Below are positions 1 through 8,119 of a stretch of DNA of 64,000 nt, piece by piece. Position numbers and translations under genes: made by a program. Position 1 is the stretch's first letter, and each line of letters begins with the position of its first letter. The notes beneath the pieces were generated by a model, which was given only the letters and a program-made list of their open reading frames with translations, had not been told where the DNA came from and did no database searches. Origin of the DNA: Bifidobacterium mongoliense DSM 21395 (GTDB taxonomy: Bacteria; Actinomycetota; Actinomycetes; Actinomycetales; Bifidobacteriaceae); contig NZ_JGZE01000004.1 in the NCBI RefSeq assembly GCF_000741285.1, positions 62,001 through 126,000 on the forward strand. The letters run 5' to 3'.

Positions 1-99
1 AAGCACCGTAACGGACCGACCGATACCTTCCATCTCGCCTTCCTGGGGGCCACGTCCAAATTCAAGGACATGCCGCAGGACTATCAGCAGGGGGTGTGA
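1..99 (+). CDS. C-terminal end of an unidentified gene (partial)
   Basis: An open frame runs from base 1 to a TGA at 97-99 and gives 32 residues ending in DMPQDYQQGV. It stops one base before the murT start, so the two genes are probably co-transcribed. The fragment is too short to identify. In mycobacteria a DnaQ-like exonuclease gene lies beside murT/gatD, but nothing visible here confirms that. Confidence 0.5.
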   Translation, partial: KHRNGPTDTFHLAFLGATSKFKDMPQDYQQGV

Positions 100-100
100 C

Positions 101-1747
101 ATGGCGATGAATGACGAATCCCGTCCGGAGCGCGATGACGGTGCCCGTGTCGTCGTGGATGATGGGGCCGTTACCGCGCGTGCCGAGGCTCCCGCGGCGA
201 CCCACGCTGCGAAACCCGCTGGCCCGAACGCTGCGGGCGGATCGGTTCAGGTTCCGAGAGGTCACTGGTGGTGGCCTTCGGCGCTGACTCCGTGGGCCGG
301 CAGGACTGCCCAATGGGCGTCGCGCCTGGCCGGACATGGCGGCAGTGCGTTGCCGGGTCGTGTCGTCGAGGTGCTCGACCCCGGTTTCCTGGCGCGGACC
401 TTGGGTACGCTGCCCTACGGCGTCGTACTTGTGTCGGGGACGAACGGCAAAACGACCACCACACGCATGGTGGCTCTCATGCTCGAACAGCTCGGACTCA
501 AGGTGTTCACCAACCCCACCGGTTCGAATTTCACGCGTGGCGTGGTGTCCGCGTTGATGGGCGCCATCGACGGCCGTAGGCCCCTGGATGCCGATATCGC
601 CGTGTTGGAGCTCGACGAGGCGTACGCCGTGCACTTCGTGCGGCAGATCAGACCGCGCTACAGTCTTCTGCTCAACGTGATGCGCGACCAGCTCGACCGT
701 TTCGGTGAGATCGATAACACGGCGCGCCTGCTGGGTCATGTCGCGCAGGCGACCACCGGCACCGTGGTGCTCAATCGCGAGGACGCCCGCATCGCACGGT
801 TGTCGGAACAGGTGCCGGACGGCACCGCGGTGCGGTATTTCGGGCTCGTCAACAGTCTGCGCTCCTACTTCCCCTCCGACGACGATATGCATGGCACTGA
901 TATTCGTCGCACCGCCATGAGTGGAACCGACGTGGATGACGGAGCGGTCGACGGAGCTGACGACGGTGCCGCGTCGTCGGCGATGGCCGCGTTCGGTGCG
1001 GGTGGTCCCGGCGCTTCACTGTCCGGCGCGCCCTCGTCGCTGATCCCTGGAGAATCCCCGCGGCTCGATGTGGGGCGCGAAGCCTTCGCCTCCACCGCGC
1101 AGCCCGCCGACGTCACGTTGCGGCGCGTGGGCGACCACGAGGCCGAATTCCTCATCGACGGTGCCACCGTGGGAGGTCGTGTCCGACTCGAAGGCATCTA
1201 CAATCTGTTCAACGCCGCCGCGGCGCTGACCGTGGTGCGGTCCGTGCTTGCCGACGCCGGTCGGTCCGTCGACGGGGGACGCCTCATGGAGGCGCTCGCC
1301 GAAGTCACCCCCGCCTTCGGCCGCGGGGAGGTCATCGAGGTCCAGGGTGCGCCCGTTGAGCTGCTGCTCGTCAAGAACCCGATGGGATTCAGGCTGTCGC
1401 TGGGTTCGTTCCCGGCACCGGGCCACGATACGATGATCGCGATCTGCGACGAATACGCCGACGGCCGCGATATGAGTTGGCTGTGGGACGTCGACTTCAC
1501 CTCGTTGCGTGAGACCGGCGTGGCCATGGTCTCCGGCACGAGGGCATGGGATATGGCCTTGCGTCTGGGGTATGACGAGGTCAAGGTGGCGCGGACCGAC
1601 ACCGATCTGGAAGAGTCCGTGGAGCGGTTCGTCACCGCGAACCCCGGCGTGCCGAAACACATCTACTGCACATATACGGCCATGTTGCGCTTGCGCGCCC
1701 GACTTGCACGTCTGGCCGACGTGGCCGATGCCGGCGTCGGCCGGTGA
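101..1747 (+). CDS. murT: MurT, Mur-ligase-like subunit of lipid II isoglutaminyl synthase
   Basis: MurT activates the D-glutamate alpha-carboxyl of lipid II with ATP, and GatD supplies ammonia, giving D-isoglutamine in peptidoglycan. The 548-residue product has a Mur-ligase P-loop (VSGTNGKTTTTR, about residues 111-122), a middle ligase domain, and a C-terminal DUF1727-like part (from about 415) containing ICDEYADGRD. The first 55 residues are low-complexity. Known firmicute MurT proteins carry a Cys4 zinc ribbon in the middle domain. Here residues about 260-325 are an Ala/Gly/Asp/Ser-rich insert without cysteine, and the whole protein has only two cysteines, both C-terminal. The ATG follows the previous stop by one base, and gatD starts 13 bases after the stop, so this is an operon. 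Confidence 0.93.
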   Translation: MAMNDESRPERDDGARVVVDDGAVTARAEAPAATHAAKPAGPNAAGGSVQVPRGHWWWPSALTPWAGRTAQWASRLAGHGGSALPGRVVEVLDPGFLARTLGTLPYGVVLVSGTNGKTTTTRMVALMLEQLGLKVFTNPTGSNFTRGVVSALMGAIDGRRPLDADIAVLELDEAYAVHFVRQIRPRYSLLLNVMRDQLDRFGEIDNTARLLGHVAQATTGTVVLNREDARIARLSEQVPDGTAVRYFGLVNSLRSYFPSDDDMHGTDIRRTAMSGTDVDDGAVDGADDGAASSAMAAFGAGGPGASLSGAPSSLIPGESPRLDVGREAFASTAQPADVTLRRVGDHEAEFLIDGATVGGRVRLEGIYNLFNAAAALTVVRSVLADAGRSVDGGRLMEALAEVTPAFGRGEVIEVQGAPVELLLVKNPMGFRLSLGSFPAPGHDTMIAICDEYADGRDMSWLWDVDFTSLRETGVAMVSGTRAWDMALRLGYDEVKVARTDTDLEESVERFVTANPGVPKHIYCTYTAMLRLRARLARLADVADAGVGR

Positions 1748-1760
1748 GAGAGGAGCCGTC

Positions 1761-2513
1761 ATGGAACATCCGGTGATCGATGTCGTGTCGCTGTATCCGC
1801 ATGATATGAACATCTACGGTGACTGGGGCAATGTGCTGACCGTCACGAGGCGGCTGTCGCTCTATGGATATACGCCGCGCGTGCACGCCTATAACCAGGG
1901 CGACGCGTGGCCGGACCACGTCGACCTCATCCTGGGCGGCGGCGGGCAGGACACCGGTCAGGGCCGGATCGCCGAGGATCTGTTCCTGCGTGCCGACACA
2001 TTGCGCAAGCTCGCCGCCGAGGGCACTCCGATGCTCACCATCTGCGGCCTGTACCAGCTGTTCGGTGAGTACTTCGAGACGGTGGCGGGGGAGCGCATCG
2101 AGGGCATCGGCATCTTCGGGGTCTATACGCAAGGTCATGACGTGCGCATGATCGGCAATCTCGTGGAGCATTCCGACCGGTTCGGCGACATCATCGGCTA
2201 TGAAAACCATTCGGGGCAGACCTTCCTGCGCGACGGCGTGCGGCCCCTGGGCGTGGTCGATCGTGAGGGCACCGGCAACAACGGCAAAGACCACACCGAG
2301 GGTGCCCAGGTGGGCAATGTCATCGGCACCTATATGCATGGATCGCTGCTGCCCAAGAATCCGCGCATCGCGGACCATCTCATCCGCACCGCGGCGACGC
2401 GGCGATACGGCGAGTTCCATCCGGACCAGACCGAAGAGCAACGCACGGCCCTGGAACGCTTGGACGCCATCGCCGAGCAGGCCCGTGAGGTGGCGGCGTC
2501 CCGCCCACGGTGA
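1761..2513 (+). CDS. gatD: GatD, glutamine amidotransferase subunit of lipid II isoglutaminyl synthase
   Basis: GatD is a class I glutaminase of the CobB/CobQ type that delivers ammonia to MurT for amidation of the stem-peptide glutamate. The ATG at 1761 has GAGAGGAG just upstream, which fixes the start and gives 250 residues. The oxyanion GGGGQD motif is at about 59-64, the nucleophile is Cys95 (LTICGLYQLFG), and the catalytic histidine is His193 (GTYMHGSLLP). It lies 13 bp after murT and is surely co-expressed. A GC-rich stem-loop follows at 2554-2596. Confidence 0.94.
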   Translation: MEHPVIDVVSLYPHDMNIYGDWGNVLTVTRRLSLYGYTPRVHAYNQGDAWPDHVDLILGGGGQDTGQGRIAEDLFLRADTLRKLAAEGTPMLTICGLYQLFGEYFETVAGERIEGIGIFGVYTQGHDVRMIGNLVEHSDRFGDIIGYENHSGQTFLRDGVRPLGVVDREGTGNNGKDHTEGAQVGNVIGTYMHGSLLPKNPRIADHLIRTAATRRYGEFHPDQTEEQRTALERLDAIAEQAREVAASRPR

Positions 2514-2553
2514 CGTGATGCGTCATGATATGGGTCATTCGGCCGGTGGATAC

Positions 2554-2596
2554 ACTGCGGGCTCGGTCTTCTCAATGGGAAAGCCGGGCCCGCAGT
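2554..2596. terminator. stem-loop between convergent gatD and aquaporin genes
   Basis: Arms ACTGCGGGCTCGG (2554-2566) and CCGGGCCCGCAGT (2584-2596) pair over 13 bp with one G-U wobble and a 17-nt loop. There is no clear T-run on either side. The position between convergent genes suggests a shared terminator. Confidence 0.5.
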
Positions 2597-2653
2597 CATG
2601 ATTACGATGCTATGACCAGCACCAATGCCAATCGTTTGAGGATCGACGCGTCA

Positions 2654-3367
2654 TCAGTCCTTCGTGAGATAGGCCGGAGCCAACACGAAGCGGTGGACCA
2701 ATGCGGCGACCGCGCCACCGACCAGCGGGGCGACGATGAACAGCCAGACCTGGGCGAGGGATTCGCCGCCGGCCAGCAGGGCCGGGCCGAAGGAACGGGC
2801 CGGGTTGACGCCGGTGCCGGTGAAGGGCAGGCCGATGAGCACGATGGCGGTGAGGGACAGGCCGATGATGAGGCCGGCGATCTTGGAGAACTCAGGCTTC
2901 GCGGTGACGCCGAGGATGACGAGCACGAAGAAGAAGGTCAGCACGGATTCGACGAGGAACGCGGTGCCCATGCCGGTGTGCATGGCCGAGGCGTCGCCGA
3001 AGCCGTTGGCGCCCAGCGAGGCGTTCGAGCCGGTGAAGGCCACGAGCAGGCCGGCGGCCGCGATGGCGCCGAGGAACTGCGCGACGACGTATCCGATGAA
3101 GTCGGCGACGCTCAGACGTCCGTCGATGAGCATGCCGAGCGAGACGGCGGGGTTGAGATGCGCGCCGGAGACGTTGCCGACCGAGTAGGCCGCGATCACG
3201 ATGGACATGCCGAACGCGATGGCGATGACGACCGAGCTGATGGCCAGGGCCGAGCCCTTGAGACCCAGCGCGCCGGTCAGTGCGGTCGAACCGATGACGG
3301 TGCCGCAGCCCACGGTGACCAGTATGGCGGTGCCGATGAACTCGGCGATGTATTTACGAATGTTCAT
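2654..3367 (-). CDS. MIP family channel (aquaporin-like)
   Basis: A 237-residue six-helix membrane channel for water or small neutral solutes. Both signature boxes are intact: HLNPAVS (NPA at 72-74) and GVNPARSFGPA (NPA at 188-190, filter Arg191). The start is the ATG at 3367, with GAAGGGA about 10 bases upstream; the open frame extends further 5' without support. Aligned by eye to E. coli AqpZ, the aromatic/Arg filter is Phe52, Val176, Thr185, Arg191. The AqpZ filter histidine is therefore replaced by valine, while the residue after Arg is serine as in water channels, not aspartate as in GlpF. Substrate choice cannot be settled from sequence. Confidence 0.9.
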   Translation of the reverse strand: MNIRKYIAEFIGTAILVTVGCGTVIGSTALTGALGLKGSALAISSVVIAIAFGMSIVIAAYSVGNVSGAHLNPAVSLGMLIDGRLSVADFIGYVVAQFLGAIAAAGLLVAFTGSNASLGANGFGDASAMHTGMGTAFLVESVLTFFFVLVILGVTAKPEFSKIAGLIIGLSLTAIVLIGLPFTGTGVNPARSFGPALLAGGESLAQVWLFIVAPLVGGAVAALVHRFVLAPAYLTKD

Positions 3368-3584
3368 AGGTGGTATTCCCTTCTTCATGGCGGTGGTTCT
3401 GATGGTTGCACCCCATTGCCGCGGACGGTGGGCCCGTGGCACTCACATTCGAGTGTACGGTACGGCGGCCATGCGGGTGGTCATTTCACGGTGCGAATAC
3501 AGCGATTGCCGCCAACTGAGAGCCATGTCACACTCGGTTCCATGGAGTAGAGTGATACGTACCGTGACCTGAAGGAGGCACATG

Positions 3585-3821
3585 ATGAGCAATCTTGATT
3601 TTGGCGAAGGTCTGCGCAAGGTCTTCCTCGCGGGCGTGGGCGCGCTGGCCACCACGTATGAGAAAAGCCAGAGCCTGGTCGATGACCTGGTGAAGAAGGG
3701 CGAGTTGACCGTGGAGCAGGGCAAGGCCCTGAACACGGAACTCAAGCGCCGGACCCACGAGGGCAAGGGCGATCAGGACGCTGACGCCAACGGACGGTCG
3801 GAGACGACAACCGGGGAGTGA
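3585..3821 (+). CDS. small phasin-like / PhaF-C-terminal-like protein
   Basis: A 78-residue acidic helical protein. Its pattern (a glycine-rich start, then GVGALATTYEKSQSLVDDL and KKGELTVEQGKALN) matches the short phasin-like family annotated as polyhydroxyalkanoate synthesis regulators. Two ATGs lie in tandem at 3582 and 3585; AAGGAGG at 3572-3578 is better spaced for 3585. No PHA synthase is present in the window, so granule binding is unlikely. The gene lies 21 bp upstream of a UbiB/ABC1 kinase gene, a pairing also seen in other Gram-positives, which suggests a joint membrane-related role. The C-terminal 20 residues are polar and low-complexity. Confidence 0.65.
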   Translation: MSNLDFGEGLRKVFLAGVGALATTYEKSQSLVDDLVKKGELTVEQGKALNTELKRRTHEGKGDQDADANGRSETTTGE

Positions 3822-3842
3822 CCGCCCGGTACACCAAGGATC

Positions 3843-5627
3843 ATGGAGCCACCAACTGTGAAGACGCGGACACCGGAGACGACGATGCCATCGTCCGCGT
3901 CATCGCACACCGCGCCTGGTGCCGCAGCTGGTGATGCGCATGGGCTTGGCTCCTATACCGTTCGCGACGAGCGCGATGAGACCATCGGGCTGTTCGGCCG
4001 CAACCGCGAGGATTTCTCCCAGCGCTACCATCTGACCCGTCGCGGCAAGATCAAGCGTCTGGCGCAGATCGCGTCCATCGCGCGCGAATTCGATGTGATG
4101 CATGGGCTCACCCCGGTGAGGCTCCGGCTTATGCTCGAGGCGCTCGGCCCCACGTTCGTCAAGGTCGGCCAGATTCTGTCGATGCGTTCCGAGATCCTGC
4201 CGCAGAACTTCTGCGACGAACTCGCGAAGTTGCGTGCCGACGCCGATCCCATGCCCTACGTGACCGTGTTGGAGACCTTGAGCCGCGAATACCGCAGGCC
4301 CATCGAGGAGATCTTCGACCATATCGACGCCACGCCGCTCGGCTCCGCATCGTTGGCGCAGGTGCACCGCGCCACCCTGGCAACGGGCGAGGACGTCGCC
4401 ATCAAGGTGCAGCGTCCGGGGGTGCGCGAGACCATGGCGCAGGACGTCTCCATCATGCGTTCCATCGCCAGGATGGCCAGCAGGGTGGTGCGCAGCGCGC
4501 AGGTCGTCGATTTGAGCGGTGTGGTCGAGGAGTTGTGGGAGACCTTCGAGGGCGAGACCGATTTCCTGCTCGAGGCCCGCAATCTCGGTGAATTCAAGCG
4601 ATTCTGCGGCTCCTATGCCTATATGGATTGCCCGCGGCCGTATATGGAGCTGTGCACCGAGCACGTCGTGGTGATGGATTACGTCGATGGCATATCCGTC
4701 TCGCATACGGACGAACTGCGTGCCGACGGGTACGACCTCGAGGAGATCGGCACGAAGCTCGTCGACAACTACGCCGCGCAGATGCTCGACGCCGGCTTCT
4801 TCCACGCCGATCCGCACCCCGGCAACATTCTCGTTTCCGGTGGGAAGATCGTACTCATCGATTTGGGGATGGTCGGGCGGCTGAACCAGCGCACCCGTGC
4901 GGTGCTGCGCCAGATGATCTTCGCCGTCGCCGCACAGGATTCCCCGCAGTTGGCGGAAGGGCTGTTGCGGTTCTCGGGCGCGAAGACCGACCCGGAGGAC
5001 TATGCCTCGTTGCTCGTCGATCTGGACGGGATCGTCAAGGAGTTCGGCACGGTCGACCTCGCCGAGCTTGATATCGCGCAGTTCCTCGCCTCGCTCACCC
5101 AGATGGCGCAGCGCCATGGCATTGCCATGCCCAGTTCGATCACGACGGTGGGTCGTGCCCTGGTCACGCTCGAGGGGCTGCTCGATGAGTTCATACCGGA
5201 CGTGAATATGATCGAGATCATCTCCCGCCACATCGCCTCCGGCGACACCTTGCCGGGTGTGGCGAAGAAGGAGCTCGCCACGCTCGGTGCCCAGGGGCGG
5301 CGCGCCCTGCACGGGTCGTTGGCCGCCCTTGCGGAGAGCAGGATCGCCATGCGTATGCTCACGCGTGGTCAGCTGCGCGTGAACATGGAGCTGGTCGGAT
5401 CGCAGGAGCCGTTCGCCATGCTTTCCGATATGGTCAATCGGCTGACCATGGCCCTCATCGTCGTCGGATTGTTCGTCGGCTCGTCGATCGTCTACTTCGC
5501 GGGCATGAAGCCCATCGTGTTTGGTATCCCCGTCGTGGGATTCATGGGGTACGTGGTCGCGTTCGTCCTGTCGGCATGGATCGTCTTCGACATCGCGATC
5601 AAAGGCCATCGCAAGAAGCGCCGATAG
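3843..5627 (+). CDS. ABC1/UbiB family atypical protein kinase-like ATPase
   Basis: A 594-residue member of the ABC1/ADCK/UbiB family, known for lipid- or quinone-related ATPase functions. Visible motifs are the family KxGQ box (KVGQ, about 107-110), the alanine-rich nucleotide loop ALGSASLAQVHRA analogue (GSASLAQVH), AIKVQRP with the ATP lysine, FFHADPHPGN (about 320-328) and the metal motif IDLGMVG (about 339-345). Two hydrophobic helices at about 540-560 and 565-585 anchor the C-terminus in the membrane. The first 45 residues are variable, and a later ATG (3885) is possible. It follows the phasin-like gene closely. Bifidobacteria are not known to make ubiquinone or menaquinone, so the substrate is unclear. 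Confidence 0.9.
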   Translation: MEPPTVKTRTPETTMPSSASSHTAPGAAAGDAHGLGSYTVRDERDETIGLFGRNREDFSQRYHLTRRGKIKRLAQIASIAREFDVMHGLTPVRLRLMLEALGPTFVKVGQILSMRSEILPQNFCDELAKLRADADPMPYVTVLETLSREYRRPIEEIFDHIDATPLGSASLAQVHRATLATGEDVAIKVQRPGVRETMAQDVSIMRSIARMASRVVRSAQVVDLSGVVEELWETFEGETDFLLEARNLGEFKRFCGSYAYMDCPRPYMELCTEHVVVMDYVDGISVSHTDELRADGYDLEEIGTKLVDNYAAQMLDAGFFHADPHPGNILVSGGKIVLIDLGMVGRLNQRTRAVLRQMIFAVAAQDSPQLAEGLLRFSGAKTDPEDYASLLVDLDGIVKEFGTVDLAELDIAQFLASLTQMAQRHGIAMPSSITTVGRALVTLEGLLDEFIPDVNMIEIISRHIASGDTLPGVAKKELATLGAQGRRALHGSLAALAESRIAMRMLTRGQLRVNMELVGSQEPFAMLSDMVNRLTMALIVVGLFVGSSIVYFAGMKPIVFGIPVVGFMGYVVAFVLSAWIVFDIAIKGHRKKRR

Positions 5628-5858
5628 TGTTCCCCATTCCGCGTTTCGTGTGTTCGCTCGCATAGCGATGGGCCGTGGCGGCTACTATGGATGAAGACGT
5701 CGGCGCCGCGTGGTGCGGCGTGCGATCGGTTGAGGATGACTGGATTGGCGATGACCGCCTGCCGGCGATGGGTGCCGGTGACGGATGCCGCCGGTCGTTG
5801 TCGGCTGATGATGACGGATACGTACGGAACATGGTATAGACGGAAAACGGGGCGTGAT

Positions 5859-6926
5859 ATGGCGGGTAGTGGATTCCTCAAGCGTGTGGTGCTCGGGTCG
5901 GCGGCGGCCGCGGCCGCGGCGGTGTGGGCCATGGGGCCGCGCAGTGCCCAGAACCGTAAGGCTCATGGTGTGCACGCGTTGCCCGATGTGATGTACGCGC
6001 ATCGTGGGTTGCATGACGCGGGATCGGGGCTGGTGCCGGCCTACGTCGCGCAGAGCGGGGAGTATGTCGCGCTGGCGCGGCGCATGGCGTTGCGTGCGGG
6101 GTACGGCACGGCCGACCACGTCGGTCCGATCGCTCCGGAGAACTCCATGGCCGCGTTCGCTGCGGCCTGCGAGGCCGGGTATGGCATCGAGCTCGACATT
6201 CAACTCACGGCCGACGGCAAGGTCGTCGTGTTGCATGATGCCGATCTGCTGCGCGTCGCCGGCGATCCGCGGCGTCTGGAGGATCTGACCTACGACGAGT
6301 TGTGCGGCATCGCTCTGTTCCCCGTACCTGCCAAACCCGGTGATTCGGTCGCGCAACCGCTGTCGACCGGTGAGAGCGCGGAGACGGATGTGCATGTGGA
6401 TGCGTCCGGCGACGGCGATCAGGGCCAGGCATCCCAAGGCTACTTCCAGCATGCGCCGTTGCTCGATGACGTGCTCACGCTCGTCGAAGGGCGGGTGCCG
6501 ATCATCGTGGAATACAAGTTCTCCGGATACGAGTGGGGTACGCGGCAGGTGGAGCTCATGGAGAAGGGCGCCGCATTGCTCGATGACTACGAGGGGGCCT
6601 ACGCCGTCGAGTCCTTCCATCCGATGGCCATGGGATGGTATGCGAAGCATCGTCCCGAGGTGTACCGTGGCCAGCTGGCTGCGGATGCCGCGTTCGACCA
6701 GTCGGACATCAAGGATTGGGCGGCGGGCAAGCTGCTCGGCAACTGGATGTCTCGGCCGGATTTCGTCGCCTACGACTGGCATGGCGGTGACGCCGCGCAG
6801 ATGCGTCTGGTCAAGGCCATGGGCGTGACGGCGGTGTCCTGGACGCTGCGCAGCCAGGAGGAGTTCGACAGGAGCGCCAAGCGGTTCAGCCGCCATATCT
6901 TCGAGGCGTTTGTCCCGCGCCTGTAG
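5859..6926 (+). CDS. glycerophosphodiester phosphodiesterase family protein, membrane-anchored
   Basis: A GDPD-like TIM-barrel enzyme that would hydrolyse glycerophosphodiesters or teichoic-acid-like polymers outside the membrane. The chosen ATG (5859) gives 355 residues starting with FLKRVVLGSAAAAAAAVWAMG, one membrane anchor. Catalytic signature residues are AHRGLHD, PENSMAAF, the ELDIQ pair and VVLHD. An acidic insert of about 35 residues interrupts the barrel. Upstream in-frame ATGs (5691, 5811) would add unlikely basic residues before the anchor. A stem-loop follows at 6948-6986. Confidence 0.82.
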   Translation: MAGSGFLKRVVLGSAAAAAAAVWAMGPRSAQNRKAHGVHALPDVMYAHRGLHDAGSGLVPAYVAQSGEYVALARRMALRAGYGTADHVGPIAPENSMAAFAAACEAGYGIELDIQLTADGKVVVLHDADLLRVAGDPRRLEDLTYDELCGIALFPVPAKPGDSVAQPLSTGESAETDVHVDASGDGDQGQASQGYFQHAPLLDDVLTLVEGRVPIIVEYKFSGYEWGTRQVELMEKGAALLDDYEGAYAVESFHPMAMGWYAKHRPEVYRGQLAADAAFDQSDIKDWAAGKLLGNWMSRPDFVAYDWHGGDAAQMRLVKAMGVTAVSWTLRSQEEFDRSAKRFSRHIFEAFVPRL

Positions 6927-6947
6927 CGGACCATGGTATGGAAAAAT

Positions 6948-6986
6948 GGGGTGCGGCGGCCATGCTGATGATGGCCGTCGCACCCC
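6948..6986 (-). terminator. intrinsic terminator of upp
   Basis: Arms GGGGTGCGGCGGCCAT (6948-6963) and ATGGCCGTCGCACCCC (6971-6986) pair over 16 bp with one wobble. On the minus strand the stem is followed by ATTTTT, so it terminates upp and may also stop the convergent phosphodiesterase gene. Confidence 0.8.
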
Positions 6987-7076
6987 GTTATCGCTGGTGC
7001 ATGGCACTACTTGGATTGGGCCGGTCGCTCAGAGCGACGGACAGATGGGTCGATCAGATCGACCGCTCGATTCGAT

Positions 7077-7715
7077 TCAGTCGATCAGTCCGTAGAGACG
7101 GTCTCCGGCATCGCCCAGACCCGGCACGATGTAGGCCTGGTCGTTGAGCTTCTCATCGACCGCGCACACGACGACCTTGAAGTCGATCTTCGGGTCGATG
7201 GTGGCCTCGAGCTTGGCGAGGCCCTCGGGTGCGGCGATGATGTTGATGGCCGTGATGTCCTTGGCGCCACGCTCCGCCAGGTAATTGGTGGCGGCGACCA
7301 GCGTGCCGCCGGTGGCCAGCATCGGGTCGAGCAGGAAGCACTGCCGTCCGGTGAGATCCTCGGGCAGACGATTGGCATAGGTGATGATGTCGAGTGTGCT
7401 CTCGTCGCGGCGCATGCCCAGGAATCCGACCTCGGCGGTCGGCAGCAGCTTGGTCATGCCGTCAAGCATGCCCAGTCCGGCGCGGAGCACGGGAACGACC
7501 ATGGGGCGGGGGGAGGCGAGGTGCTTGCCAACCATCGGGGCGATGGGGGTCTCGATCTTACGATCCACGAGCGTCAGGTTGCGGGTGGCTTCGTAGGCTT
7601 CGAGGGTGACGAGTTCGGAGACGAGCTCTCGGAAGATGTTGGAAGGGGTGTTCTTGTCACGCAGGACGGTCATCTTGTGCTCGACCAGCGGATGATTCAA
7701 AACATGGAGTTGCAT
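7077..7715 (-). CDS. upp: uracil phosphoribosyltransferase
   Basis: Converts uracil and PRPP to UMP in pyrimidine salvage. The 212-residue product starts MQLHVLNHPLVEHK at the ATG 7715, the conserved N-terminus of the family. It has the PRPP loop DPMLATGGTL and the uracil-site VPGLGDAGDRLYG near the end. The open frame extends 61 codons upstream through a structured leader, but those residues are not conserved-looking. GGAG lies only two bases from the ATG, an unusually tight spacing. Confidence 0.95.
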   Translation of the reverse strand: MQLHVLNHPLVEHKMTVLRDKNTPSNIFRELVSELVTLEAYEATRNLTLVDRKIETPIAPMVGKHLASPRPMVVPVLRAGLGMLDGMTKLLPTAEVGFLGMRRDESTLDIITYANRLPEDLTGRQCFLLDPMLATGGTLVAATNYLAERGAKDITAINIIAAPEGLAKLEATIDPKIDFKVVVCAVDEKLNDQAYIVPGLGDAGDRLYGLID

Positions 7716-8119
7716 ATCTCCAAGAGTAGACCCTGCGGTGATACATGCCGTGCACGCGTCGTCGTACCGCTCGGTGGGCGGTGTTGTGACAAGATAGTGA
7801 GAAACGCACCGAACCATGAAAGCGCCTGTCGGCGCAAACGCCGCTCGCAGCGGCAACAAATGGAGCCCGGGGCTTAAGCATGGCCCGGTGCGCCACATCA
7901 GTATAGCGGTTCATCCGGGGTAATGCACCATTACGCGTGCAGCGGGATGTCGTACGGACCATTGTGGAGGCGAACCGGTCATAGTGCCGTTCGGGATTCG
8001 GACCCGCGTAGAGACCGGATCTACGCAGGGATTGCAGGGATTGGGTATGCATAGAGATTGGGTCTGCGCAGCGACTCGGCCTGCAGGCAGAGCGGTGGGG
8101 ATTGGTTACCGCCGGAAGG
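7716..8119 (-). promoter_or_regulatory. 404-bp gap with a structured upp leader
   Basis: No convincing gene lies here. On the minus strand a possible -10 TATACT (7905-7900) would start a leader of roughly 175 nt before upp. The leader holds three consecutive hairpins: CCGGG/CCCGG (7867-7871 with 7884-7888), GCCGCT/AGCGGC (7840-7845 with 7849-7854) and GCGCC/GGCGC (7822-7826 with 7831-7835). No match to a known riboswitch was recognised, and no strong -35 is seen. Confidence 0.35.

Noticed and set aside
3900-5663. Long open frame antisense to the UbiB gene
   Set aside because: A GC-rich codon-shadow; composition is His/Arg/Gly-rich with no motif. The same applies to long antisense frames over leuA, topA, fhs and the C69 dipeptidase gene.
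7822-7890. tRNA or tmRNA fragment in the upp leader
   Set aside because: No acceptor, anticodon or T-arm arrangement fits; only local hairpins.
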